This document shows positions 1 through 5,115 of a stretch of DNA of 5,115 bases, piece after piece (position 1 is the first letter of the stretch; every line of letters starts with the position of its first letter). Location of the stretch: assembly GCA_019416775.1 (NCBI GenBank), contig DXWR01000089.1:1-5115 (forward strand), written 5' to 3'. Under the pieces are notes generated by a model that made no database searches, was not told where the DNA came from, and was given only the letters and a program-made list of their open reading frames with translations. Origin of the DNA: Oscillospiraceae bacterium (GTDB lineage Bacteria; Bacillota; Clostridia; Oscillospirales; Ruminococcaceae). Made by a program: the position numbers and the translations under genes.

Positions 1-116
1 AGAAAATCATCATTGAAAAAGCTTGAATTTTAGATAGAATTGCGAAAGACTTTCGATTATTAAAAACAATTGCCATTTATCTTGTCGTATTTTTCCGCTT
101 GTGAAAAAAGAGAAGA
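1..116. other. AT-rich stretch downstream of the radical SAM gene
   Basis: No gene is supported here. The only structure seen is a short inverted repeat, CGAAAG and CTTTCG (43-48 and 50-55), with a one-base centre and no following U run on either strand. A clear intrinsic terminator for the leftward operon is not visible, so transcription may continue past the window edge or stop in another way. Confidence 0.5.
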
Positions 117-1037
117 TTATGGGCGGGGAAAGAGGCCGGTTCCGTCGGAAAAATTGGGAATGAAACTTTCGCTTACCGCTCCTTCTTCTTGGATAAACCC
201 CTGTTCCAATCCAATGGAAAGGGCGTACCGCACCACCCTTTGGTAGGTCTTTCGATCCACCGGATGGCCCAGCACCGGGTGATCCGCCACCGCCGGAGTA
301 GGGGTGTACTGGCTCATTAGACTGAACCATACATGGTTGCCGTATCGTTTTTGGATGGTGCGCAGAATCTGTTTGGATTCCTGTTCCATGCCAGGCAGCA
401 TCAAATGCCGGATCAAAACCCCTTTTTTCATCAATCCCTGTGAGTCAAACACCGGATTTGGTTGCTGTTCCACCATTTTGTCCAATACTAAAAGTATATT
501 TTCTGGATAATTTTCCGATTTGGAATATACTTTGGCGGTATTTGGCGAAAGATACTTAAAATCCGGCAGCCAGACATCTACGGTATCCGCCAGCAGATCC
601 AGCAGTTTTGGCTGTTCGTAACCGGAGGTGTTGTACACCACCGGCAGGGTGCAGCCCTGTTCTTTGACCAGTTTCAGCGCCGGGATCAGGGAAGGAAGGA
701 ACATGGTGGGGGTTACCAAGTCCAGACAGGCGGCCCCTTGTTGCTGGAGCTCCAGACAGATTTGGGCAAGCCGTTCTTGGCTAATGGGCCAACCGGCTCC
801 GGGCTGTTTCAACTCTTGATTTTGGCAGAACAAGCAGTCCATGGTGCAGCCGGTGAAAAAGATGGTGCCGGCGCCATGCTCTCCGGCCAGACAAGGCTCT
901 TCCCACTTATGGAGAGAAGCGCGGGCGGCTTGAATGTGGGCAGGTTGGCCGCAAAACCCTCGCTGCCCTGCGGTGCGGTCCACCCCGCACTGCCGGGGAC
1001 AGAGGGTGCAGTGACGGTAAAGTTCGGTCAAGTCCAT
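117..1037 (-). CDS. Radical SAM protein, PflX-type (COG1313)
   Basis: A 306-residue protein of the uncharacterised PflX branch of radical SAM enzymes, related to pyruvate formate-lyase activating enzymes. The radical SAM cluster motif CxxxCxxC is visible as C64, C68 and C71 (GCTMDCLFCQN). An N-terminal cysteine set, C10, C13, C17 and C29 (CTLCPRQCGV, then GFCG), is typical of the family and may hold a second metal or Fe-S site. The C-terminal FIPNFSDGTG stretch matches the usual family ending, so the protein looks complete. It should be cytosolic and cleave S-adenosylmethionine to a 5'-deoxyadenosyl radical; the substrate is unknown. The start is supported by AGGAGG seven bases upstream. The start overlaps the end of cca by 10 bases, which suggests translational coupling. 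No glycyl radical enzyme or AMMECR1/MEMO partner lies in the window, so a function as an activase is unproven. Family call firm, function open. Confidence 0.9.
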   Translation of the reverse strand: MDLTELYRHCTLCPRQCGVDRTAGQRGFCGQPAHIQAARASLHKWEEPCLAGEHGAGTIFFTGCTMDCLFCQNQELKQPGAGWPISQERLAQICLELQQQGAACLDLVTPTMFLPSLIPALKLVKEQGCTLPVVYNTSGYEQPKLLDLLADTVDVWLPDFKYLSPNTAKVYSKSENYPENILLVLDKMVEQQPNPVFDSQGLMKKGVLIRHLMLPGMEQESKQILRTIQKRYGNHVWFSLMSQYTPTPAVADHPVLGHPVDRKTYQRVVRYALSIGLEQGFIQEEGAVSESFIPNFSDGTGLFPRP

Positions 1038-2359
1038 GGGCTTTCCTCCTTGAGATATTGAAGCAATGCCTCCCGTTGATTGGGGAGTTTGCCGTCAATG
1101 ACCGCATTCAGCAGTGTTTCCAATGCTTTCCCCACCGCCGGTCCGGCGGGGATGCCTTCCTTCAACAGATCTTTGCCGGTAACAGCCAAGTCTTTCCGGG
1201 AAAAACAGCTCTGTTCCTGCAAAATCTGTTGCGCCAGCCGGCGGATCTGTTGGTGCTGCTCCATCCGGGGCAGGGCCAGATCAGACTGGGCCAGGGTATC
1301 TGCTTCCTTCACGCAGAGTAACTGGTCCAGCCGCTCCGGCCCGATTTTCCCCAGCAGCCGTTTTACCGCCGGAAGGGTGGGTACCAGCACCCGGTCGTGG
1401 AGCAGGCAGAGATCCACCACCGTTTCCAGGGTGGCCTTGTCCCATTTCAGCCGAGTAAGGGCAGTTTGGGCCAGCTGCGCACTGACCTTGCTGTGACCGT
1501 AAAAATGGTCGATTCCCGCTTCGTCGGTAAAGGCGCAGGCAGGTTTTCCGGCGTCGTGGAACAACATGGCCAGCCGCAGTTCCGGCTTGGGCGGAATGGC
1601 TTCTACCGCAGCGGCGGTGTGTCCCCAAACGTCATATTTGTGGTAGGGGGTGTGCTGGGGGCAGCCCACCATGGGAAGAAGTTCCGGCAGTACCACGCCT
1701 AATACCTGAGGCCAATCCAAAAGGATCCGGCGCACCTCTTTGCCGCAAAGCAGTTTTTTCAGTTCCGCTGCAATCCGTTCTCCACTGACTACATTCAGGC
1801 GGGAAGCGGTTTGGTTCAGCGCCTTTGCCGTGTCCGGGTGGATGGAAAAGCCCAATACAGAGGAAAACCGCAGGCAGCGGAGAATCCGCAGAGCATCCTC
1901 CGAAAACCGTTTTGCCGGATTTCCCACACAGCGTAGCAGTCCTTTTTCCAGATCTGCTTGCCCGCCAAAGGGATCGAGAACGCCTTCCTCCGGGGAAAAT
2001 GCCATGGCGTTGACGGTGAAGTCCCGCCGGGACAGGTCCTGCTCCAAGGAGGGGGTGAAAGCCACCCAATCCGGCCGACGGCCGTCGGTGTAGCTGCCTT
2101 CGGTGCGGAAGGTGGTGATCTCCACCGGGTGTCCTTGGGCTAACACGGTGACGGTGCCGTGGCGCAGGCCGGTGGGAATGCAGCGGTAGTCGGAAAACAG
2201 GGATAGAGTGGTTTCCGGCTTGGCATCGGTGCAGAGATCGTAATCTTGGGGCACAAGCCCCATGATACTGTCCCGCACGCAGCCCCCCACGGCATAGCAG
2301 CAGTATCCGGCCTGGGCAAACCGCTGGAAGAGGGGAGAGAGGTAAGGGGGTAAGGTCAT
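1028..2359 (-). CDS. cca: CCA-adding tRNA nucleotidyltransferase with HD domain
   Basis: A 443-residue class II CCA-adding enzyme, which builds or repairs the 3'-CCA end of tRNAs from CTP and ATP in the cytosol. Visible motifs in order: the nucleotidyltransferase signature GGCVRD (25-30) with metal-binding D39 and D41 (DYD); the flexible-loop region TFRTEGSYTDGRRPDW (83-98); RRDFTVNAMA (111-120); the neck motif EDALR (154-158), which governs base selection. An HD-type domain follows, with H247, H268-D269 and H321-D322. The intact flexible loop favours full CCA addition over a C-only or A-only enzyme. HD domains of this kind give phosphohydrolase activity in E. coli Cca; here that is inferred. 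An upstream in-frame ATG at 2416 was rejected because ATG 2359 has AGGAGG at seven bases and matches the family's N terminus, while the longer form would span a hairpin. The gene lies 72 bases after the metalloregulator and overlaps the next gene. Confidence 0.96.
   Translation of the reverse strand: MTLPPYLSPLFQRFAQAGYCCYAVGGCVRDSIMGLVPQDYDLCTDAKPETTLSLFSDYRCIPTGLRHGTVTVLAQGHPVEITTFRTEGSYTDGRRPDWVAFTPSLEQDLSRRDFTVNAMAFSPEEGVLDPFGGQADLEKGLLRCVGNPAKRFSEDALRILRCLRFSSVLGFSIHPDTAKALNQTASRLNVVSGERIAAELKKLLCGKEVRRILLDWPQVLGVVLPELLPMVGCPQHTPYHKYDVWGHTAAAVEAIPPKPELRLAMLFHDAGKPACAFTDEAGIDHFYGHSKVSAQLAQTALTRLKWDKATLETVVDLCLLHDRVLVPTLPAVKRLLGKIGPERLDQLLCVKEADTLAQSDLALPRMEQHQQIRRLAQQILQEQSCFSRKDLAVTGKDLLKEGIPAGPAVGKALETLLNAVIDGKLPNQREALLQYLKEESPWT
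1045..1050 (-). promoter_or_regulatory. Ribosome binding site of the radical SAM gene, inside cca
   Basis: AGGAGG lies seven bases before the ATG at 1037 and within the last codons of cca. With the 10-base gene overlap it supports co-transcription and possible reinitiation. Confidence 0.85.
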
Positions 2360-2366
2360 GGCAAAA

Positions 2367-2372
2367 CCTCCT
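2367..2372 (-). promoter_or_regulatory. Ribosome binding site deciding the cca start
   Basis: A perfect AGGAGG lies seven bases before the ATG at 2359 and just five bases after the intergenic hairpin's U run. It fixes the cca start at 2359 rather than at the in-frame ATG at 2416. Confidence 0.88.
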
Positions 2373-2376
2373 GGAC

Positions 2377-2405
2377 AAAAGGAGCCCCCACCAATGGCGG
2401 GGACT
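2377..2405 (-). terminator. Terminator-like hairpin between regulator and cca
   Basis: In the leftward RNA, AGTCCCCGCC (2396-2405) pairs with GGTGGGGGCT (2383-2392) over a three-base loop: ten pairs, two of them G-U. It is followed by CC and only four U (2377-2380). On the plus strand both G-U pairs become A-C mismatches, so the structure belongs to the leftward transcript. The U run is short, so it may be a leaky terminator or attenuator, or an mRNA-stabilising stem, that lowers expression of cca relative to the regulator. Confidence 0.55.
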
Positions 2406-2431
2406 GTAAAACGCAATGGGATGCAAAACAG

Positions 2432-2824
2432 TTACTTGCTTTCCTCTGCCGGCTTTTTCATGGCCTGTACATGGCGTTTGAGGCAGGCAAAGGTTTCTTC
2501 GGAAAGGTCGTGCTCAATTTTGCAGGCGTCGGCAGAAGCCACTTCTTCGCTGACGCCCAGGGCCATCAGCATTTCCCGGAGCACGCAGTGGCGCTCGTAG
2601 ATGCGGCTGGCTACCTCTTCTCCGGCAGGAGTGAGGAGGATCTGGTTGGTGCGGGGATCCATGGTGATATAACCGCCGTCTTTCAGCAGGCCCATGGCGT
2701 GGCTGATGCTGGGCTTGCTGAAGCCCATTTCGTTGGCGATGTCCACCGACCGGACAAAACCTGTTCGCTGATGAAGGATGAGGATGGTTTCCAGATAGTT
2801 TTCACCGGATTCCTGGAGTTTCAT
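2432..2824 (-). CDS. DtxR/MntR-family metal-dependent transcriptional regulator
   Basis: A 130-residue DNA-binding repressor. Residues about 5-65 form the winged helix-turn-helix, with a recognition helix around SKPSISHAMGLLK; residues about 66-125 form the metal-binding and dimerisation domain. There is no C-terminal SH3-like domain, so the architecture is that of short MntR-like proteins rather than full DtxR. Aligned by eye, the expected ligand positions are N9 (MntR Asp8, DtxR Met10), E12 (MntR Glu11), H79 (MntR His77), C101 (MntR Glu99, DtxR Cys102), E104 and H105 (MntR Glu102 and His103). The ACKIEHDLS segment therefore resembles DtxR and hints at iron rather than manganese, but the metal cannot be fixed from sequence. 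GAAAGGAG lies 10 bases before the ATG. It has its own promoter, overlapped by an inverted repeat suggesting autoregulation. No metal transporter lies in the window. Family call firm, metal and regulon unknown. Confidence 0.92.
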   Translation of the reverse strand: MKLQESGENYLETILILHQRTGFVRSVDIANEMGFSKPSISHAMGLLKDGGYITMDPRTNQILLTPAGEEVASRIYERHCVLREMLMALGVSEEVASADACKIEHDLSEETFACLKRHVQAMKKPAEESK

Positions 2825-2834
2825 GGGGAATACA

Positions 2835-2842
2835 CTCCTTTC
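2835..2842 (-). promoter_or_regulatory. Ribosome binding site of the metalloregulator
   Basis: GAAAGGAG on the minus strand lies ten bases before the ATG at 2824. Confidence 0.75.
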
Positions 2843-2851
2843 GGCAGGGGA

Positions 2852-2884
2852 ATTTGATTCATTTTAGTATACCAGAAATCAAAT
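2852..2884. promoter_or_regulatory. Candidate operator: inverted repeat over the regulator promoter
   Basis: The perfect 8-bp arms ATTTGATT (2852-2859) and AATCAAAT (2877-2884) are separated by 17 bases that contain the -10 box. One arm lies at the predicted start site, the other in the -35/-10 spacer. A direct repeat TCATTTTA (2859-2866 and 2884-2891) is interwoven at a 25-base period. The placement fits autorepression by the adjacent DtxR/MntR-like protein, but the sequence does not match the classic DtxR or B. subtilis MntR boxes that I know, so the binding protein is inferred. Confidence 0.45.
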
Positions 2885-2894
2885 CATTTTACAA
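2866..2894 (-). promoter_or_regulatory. Promoter of the metalloregulator gene
   Basis: Reading leftward: -35 TTGTAA (2889-2894), 17-base spacer, extended -10 TGGTATACT with the hexamer at 2866-2871. The start would fall near 2859, giving a leader of about 35 bases before the ATG at 2824. It lies just beyond the htpG terminator, so the regulator starts a new transcription unit, probably including cca and the radical SAM gene. Confidence 0.8.
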
Positions 2895-2914
2895 GTAAAG
2901 GGAAAACACTTTAC

Positions 2915-2944
2915 AAAAAACCCGATCTCGTAACAGAGACCGGG
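2915..2944 (-). terminator. Intrinsic terminator of htpG
   Basis: In the leftward RNA, CCCGGTCTC (2936-2944) pairs with GAGATCGGG (2921-2929) around a six-base loop, followed at once by six U (2915-2920). The stem has nine pairs, one of them G-U, and can be lengthened by A-U and G-U pairs with the U run. It begins 46 bases after the htpG stop codon and separates htpG from the metalloregulator promoter. On the plus strand the G-U pair becomes an A-C mismatch and there is no T run, so it acts leftward only. Confidence 0.9.
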
Positions 2945-2990
2945 CTTGTGTTGTAACAATACAGGAAAGACTAGATGCGCTCCTTTAAAA

Positions 2991-4892
2991 TTACGGTTGT
3001 TCTTCCATAATCTTGCACACCTTTTGGACGTACTCCGCCGGGTCGTCCATGGGAAGCCCCTCCAACAGTAAGGCTTGTTGATAGAGGATGTCGGTGTAAT
3101 CTTTCAGCTTTTCGGAATCGGTGTCCTTCAGCCCAGACAGCTTGGCAAACAGAGGGTGATTGGGATTGACCTCCAGCACCCGTTCCGCCTTCACCGGCTG
3201 CTGGCCGGGCATTTGGTTGAGCACCTTTTCCATTTCCAGAGACAGGCTGCCAGCGGCAGACAGGCAAACCGGGTGGCTCTTCAGCCGGGTAGTGATCTTG
3301 ACTTCCTTTACCTTGTCGCCCAAGGCGTTTTTCATAGCATCCAACAGGGATTGGTTGGTTTCTTGAGCCTGTTTGGCCTGGTCCTTCTCTTCCTGGGTGG
3401 AGAAATCCGCATTGTCGGCGCTGATGGAGGCAAACTTCTTGCCGTCGTATTCCCTCAGCATCTGCAGGGCAAATTCATCTACATCATCGGTGAGGTAGAG
3501 AATTTCATAGCCCTTGTCCTTGACCAGCTCGGTTTGGGGCAGGGAGTCGATCCGGGCAATGCTGTCCCCGGCGCAGTAGTAGATTTCTTTCTGGTCTTCT
3601 TTCATCCGGGAGACATATTCCTTCAAGGTCACCGGTTTTTGCTGGCTGGAGGAGTAAAACAGCAGCAGATCCTGGAGCACATCCTTGTGCATGCCATAGT
3701 CGGCGTAAACGCCGTACTTCAACTGAACGCCGAAGCTCTGGAAGAACTTTTCATAGGCTTCCCGGTTTTCGGTCATGAGCTTTTGCAGTTCACTCTTGAT
3801 CTTCTTTTCCAGGCTCTTGGCGATGAGCTTCAGCTGATGGTCATGCTGGAGCATTTCACGGGAGATGTTCAAGGACAGATCTTCGCTGTCTACCAAGCCC
3901 CGGACGAAGTTGAAGTAGTCCGGCAGCAGATCCGGGCACTTGTCCATAATCAGCACGCCGCTGGCGTAGAGCTGCAAGCCCTTTTCGTAATCCTTAGTAT
4001 AGTAGTTGTAGGGGGGCTTCTCCGGAATGAACAGCAGGGCGCTGTAGGTGGCGCTGCCTTCGGTTTTGGTTTGGATCACCCGCACCGGATCGTTCATATC
4101 ATAGAAGTGTTCTTTGTAGAAAGTATTCAGCTCTTCCTGGGTGGTCTCGCTCTTGGACTTCTTCCAGATGGGCGTCATGCTGTTCAAGGTCTGGGTTTCG
4201 GTGACCGTTTCGTAGGCTTCTTCGCTGTAATCGTCCTCTTTGGCGTCCGCCTTCCGCTTGGAAGTGGAAATTTCCATCCGGATGGGGTAGCGGATGTAGT
4301 CGGAGTATTTCTTTACCAGGCTTTGCAGCTGGTACTGATCCAAAAATTCGTCGTAGTTGTTGTTTTCGTCGCTTTCTTTCACATGAAGGACCACTTCGGT
4401 GCCAGGCGTCTGCCGGTCGCCTTCGGTGATGTCGTATCCTACTGCGCCACTGCTCTCCCACCGGCTGCTTTCTCCGGTGGTCAAGGACTTGGTGTTGACG
4501 GTGACTTTGTCCGCTACCATAAAGGCGGAGTAGAACCCAACGCCGAACTGGCCGATGATGTCCATGTCTTCCTGGCCGCCGTTTTCCTGTTTAAAGTCCA
4601 AAGAGCCGCTCTTGGCGATGGTGCCCAGGTTGTTTTCCAGTTCTTCCGCCGTCATGCCGATGCCGTTGTCTTCAATGGTAATGGTTCGGGCATCCTTGTT
4701 GTATGCCAGGTGGATGAACAGCTCTTCCGATTTGCCGGAATGGTCGGTGAGTTGGACGAAATGCCGCTTGTCCAACGCATCGCTGGCGTTGGAAATCAGC
4801 TCCCGCAGGAAAATCTCCTTGTGGGTATAGATGGAATTGATCATCATATCCAGCAGTTTTTTGGATTCTGCTTTAAATTCTTTGGTTGCCAT
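2991..4892 (-). CDS. htpG: Chaperone HtpG (bacterial Hsp90)
   Basis: A 633-residue cytosolic ATP-dependent chaperone, near the usual length (about 625) of bacterial Hsp90. The N-terminal GHKL ATPase domain shows ELISNASDALDK (31-42), with catalytic E31 and magnesium-binding N35; the nucleotide-site motif DNGIGM (75-80); GTIAKSG (90-96) at the lid; GQFGVGFYSAF (114-124); and GTEVVLHV (164-171). The middle domain contains RGLVDSEDLSLNISREMLQ (331-349), whose R345 corresponds to the ATPase-completing arginine. The C-terminal part from about 510 is the dimerisation domain, and its end is intact. A GTG start at 4928 is possible in frame but lies inside the CIRCE operator and adds 12 residues foreign to the family. 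The ATG at 4892 begins MATKEFKAESKKLL as in homologues and has AGGAAGGG ten bases upstream. The gene is monocistronic: its own promoter and CIRCE precede it and a terminator follows. Control by HrcA and heat is predicted. Confidence 0.98.
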   Translation of the reverse strand: MATKEFKAESKKLLDMMINSIYTHKEIFLRELISNASDALDKRHFVQLTDHSGKSEELFIHLAYNKDARTITIEDNGIGMTAEELENNLGTIAKSGSLDFKQENGGQEDMDIIGQFGVGFYSAFMVADKVTVNTKSLTTGESSRWESSGAVGYDITEGDRQTPGTEVVLHVKESDENNNYDEFLDQYQLQSLVKKYSDYIRYPIRMEISTSKRKADAKEDDYSEEAYETVTETQTLNSMTPIWKKSKSETTQEELNTFYKEHFYDMNDPVRVIQTKTEGSATYSALLFIPEKPPYNYYTKDYEKGLQLYASGVLIMDKCPDLLPDYFNFVRGLVDSEDLSLNISREMLQHDHQLKLIAKSLEKKIKSELQKLMTENREAYEKFFQSFGVQLKYGVYADYGMHKDVLQDLLLFYSSSQQKPVTLKEYVSRMKEDQKEIYYCAGDSIARIDSLPQTELVKDKGYEILYLTDDVDEFALQMLREYDGKKFASISADNADFSTQEEKDQAKQAQETNQSLLDAMKNALGDKVKEVKITTRLKSHPVCLSAAGSLSLEMEKVLNQMPGQQPVKAERVLEVNPNHPLFAKLSGLKDTDSEKLKDYTDILYQQALLLEGLPMDDPAEYVQKVCKIMEEQP

Positions 4893-4902
4893 AAAGAATA
4901 AT

Positions 4903-4910
4903 CCCTTCCT
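4903..4910 (-). promoter_or_regulatory. Ribosome binding site deciding the htpG start
   Basis: AGGAAGGG on the minus strand ends ten bases before the ATG at 4892. It supports this start over the in-frame GTG at 4928. Confidence 0.75.
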
Positions 4911-4921
4911 AATTCCAGGTT

Positions 4922-4948
4922 TTAGCACTCAACTTCTCAGAGTGCTAA
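4922..4948. promoter_or_regulatory. CIRCE operator (HrcA binding site) of htpG
   Basis: The sequence TTAGCACTC, nine bases, then GAGTGCTAA is a perfect match to the CIRCE consensus, and the arms extend to 11 perfect base pairs (4920-4930 and 4940-4950). It begins four bases after the predicted -10 box and should cover the transcription start, the usual place for HrcA repression. Being transcribed, it also forms a hairpin at the 5' end of the htpG mRNA. The htpG start codon lies 29 bases downstream. Confidence 0.97.
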
Positions 4949-4952
4949 AATG

Positions 4953-4981
4953 AGTATAGTCCACTTGCACAGGAAAATCAA
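4953..4981 (-). promoter_or_regulatory. Sigma-A-type promoter of htpG
   Basis: Reading leftward: -35 TTGATT (4976-4981), 17-base spacer, -10 TATACT (4953-4958). This matches four of six and five of six consensus bases. Transcription would start near 4946, inside the CIRCE repeat, giving a leader of about 54 bases. The housekeeping-type promoter with an overlapping CIRCE is the standard class I heat-shock layout. Confidence 0.82.
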
Positions 4982-5115
4982 GGGAGAGAATAAAATCAAT
5001 ACGGATAATTTACAAACAGGCAATATTTTCTCCTACAGAACGGGACGGGAGAATTTGGAAAATCTGTTAAAAAATTAGTTTTAAGCAACCTTGTTTGTGT
5101 GCACTTCTACAATTC
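4982..5115. other. AT-rich intergenic stretch upstream of htpG
   Basis: No gene is visible. Two small inverted repeats occur: TTCTCC / GGAGAA (5028-5033 and 5048-5053, 14-base loop) and the A/T-only TTAAAA / TTTTAA (5067-5072 and 5079-5084). Neither has a U run suited to termination, and I could not find a convincing rightward promoter. The next gene lies beyond the window. Confidence 0.5.

Noticed and set aside
43..55. Short palindrome considered as a terminator after the radical SAM gene.
   Set aside because: Six-base arms with a one-base centre cannot form a normal terminator loop, and no U run follows.
10..330. A 106-codon minus-strand frame running past the end of the radical SAM gene.
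   Set aside because: Most of it is an out-of-frame reading of the radical SAM C-terminal coding region, which is intact to its family-typical end; the remainder is AT-rich, and no domain is seen.
1130..1151. A very GC-rich inverted repeat inside cca.
   Set aside because: It encodes a Gly/Pro/Ala-rich segment (GIPAGPAVG) of the C-terminal region and has no U run; codon composition explains it.
2360..2416. An upstream in-frame ATG for cca adding 19 residues.
   Set aside because: The extra stretch encodes the intergenic hairpin and the AGGAGG of the downstream start, and homologues begin near the ATG at 2359.
1632..2426. A 264-codon minus-strand frame overlapping cca in another frame.
   Set aside because: It is rich in Arg, Pro, Gly and His, as expected from an out-of-frame reading of GC-rich codons, and cca in the true frame has all family motifs.
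2403..2432. ACTGT / ACAGT inverted repeat overlapping one arm of the regulator-cca hairpin, considered as an antiterminator.
   Set aside because: Only five pairs over a long loop, with inner arms out of register by two bases; too weak to claim a switch.
3075..4901. A 608-codon open frame on the plus strand, opposite htpG.
   Set aside because: It lies almost wholly antisense to htpG, whose motifs are complete. The translation is low-complexity hydrophobic text with no recognisable domain, and no ribosome site was noted; it follows from the codon usage of htpG.
4893..4928. An upstream in-frame GTG start for htpG adding 12 residues.
   Set aside because: The GTG lies inside the CIRCE arm, the added residues do not resemble HtpG N termini, and the ATG at 4892 has a suitable ribosome site.

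Overview
The window is an ordinary, densely coded chromosomal segment. It carries four complete genes, all read leftward on the minus strand, and shows no mobile element, CRISPR array, rRNA or tRNA. The organism looks like a low-to-moderate-GC Gram-positive anaerobe, probably a Clostridia/Oscillospirales-type Firmicute. The basis is strong AGGAGG-type ribosome sites, sigma-A-like promoters with TATACT -10 boxes, a perfect CIRCE operator, a DtxR/MntR-type regulator, and an oxygen-sensitive radical SAM protein. The taxonomic guess is inference from style, not from a marker gene.

In the order of transcription (right to left): bases 4893-5115 hold the control region of htpG. It has a -35/-10 promoter (4953-4981) and, directly after the -10 box, a perfect CIRCE inverted repeat (4922-4948), so the Hsp90 gene is predicted to be repressed by HrcA. 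htpG (2991-4892) ends at a clear intrinsic terminator (2915-2944). A second promoter (2866-2894), overlapped by an 8-bp inverted repeat that is a plausible operator, drives a 130-residue DtxR/MntR-family metalloregulator (2432-2824). A second, weaker terminator-like hairpin (2377-2405) separates it from cca (1028-2359), the CCA-adding tRNA nucleotidyltransferase with an HD domain. cca overlaps by 10 bases the last gene, a PflX/COG1313-type radical SAM protein (117-1037). Bases 1-116 hold no recognisable gene.

The layout suggests two transcription units: htpG alone under heat-shock control, and regulator-cca-radical SAM, with partial read-through or attenuation after the regulator. The genes do not form an obvious pathway; they cover protein folding, metal homeostasis, tRNA maturation and an unassigned radical reaction. 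I see no undescribed multi-gene system. The most informative points are the CIRCE control of htpG, the mixed DtxR/MntR metal-site residues of the regulator, its self-overlapping operator candidate, and two hairpins whose stems pair fully only in the minus-strand RNA.
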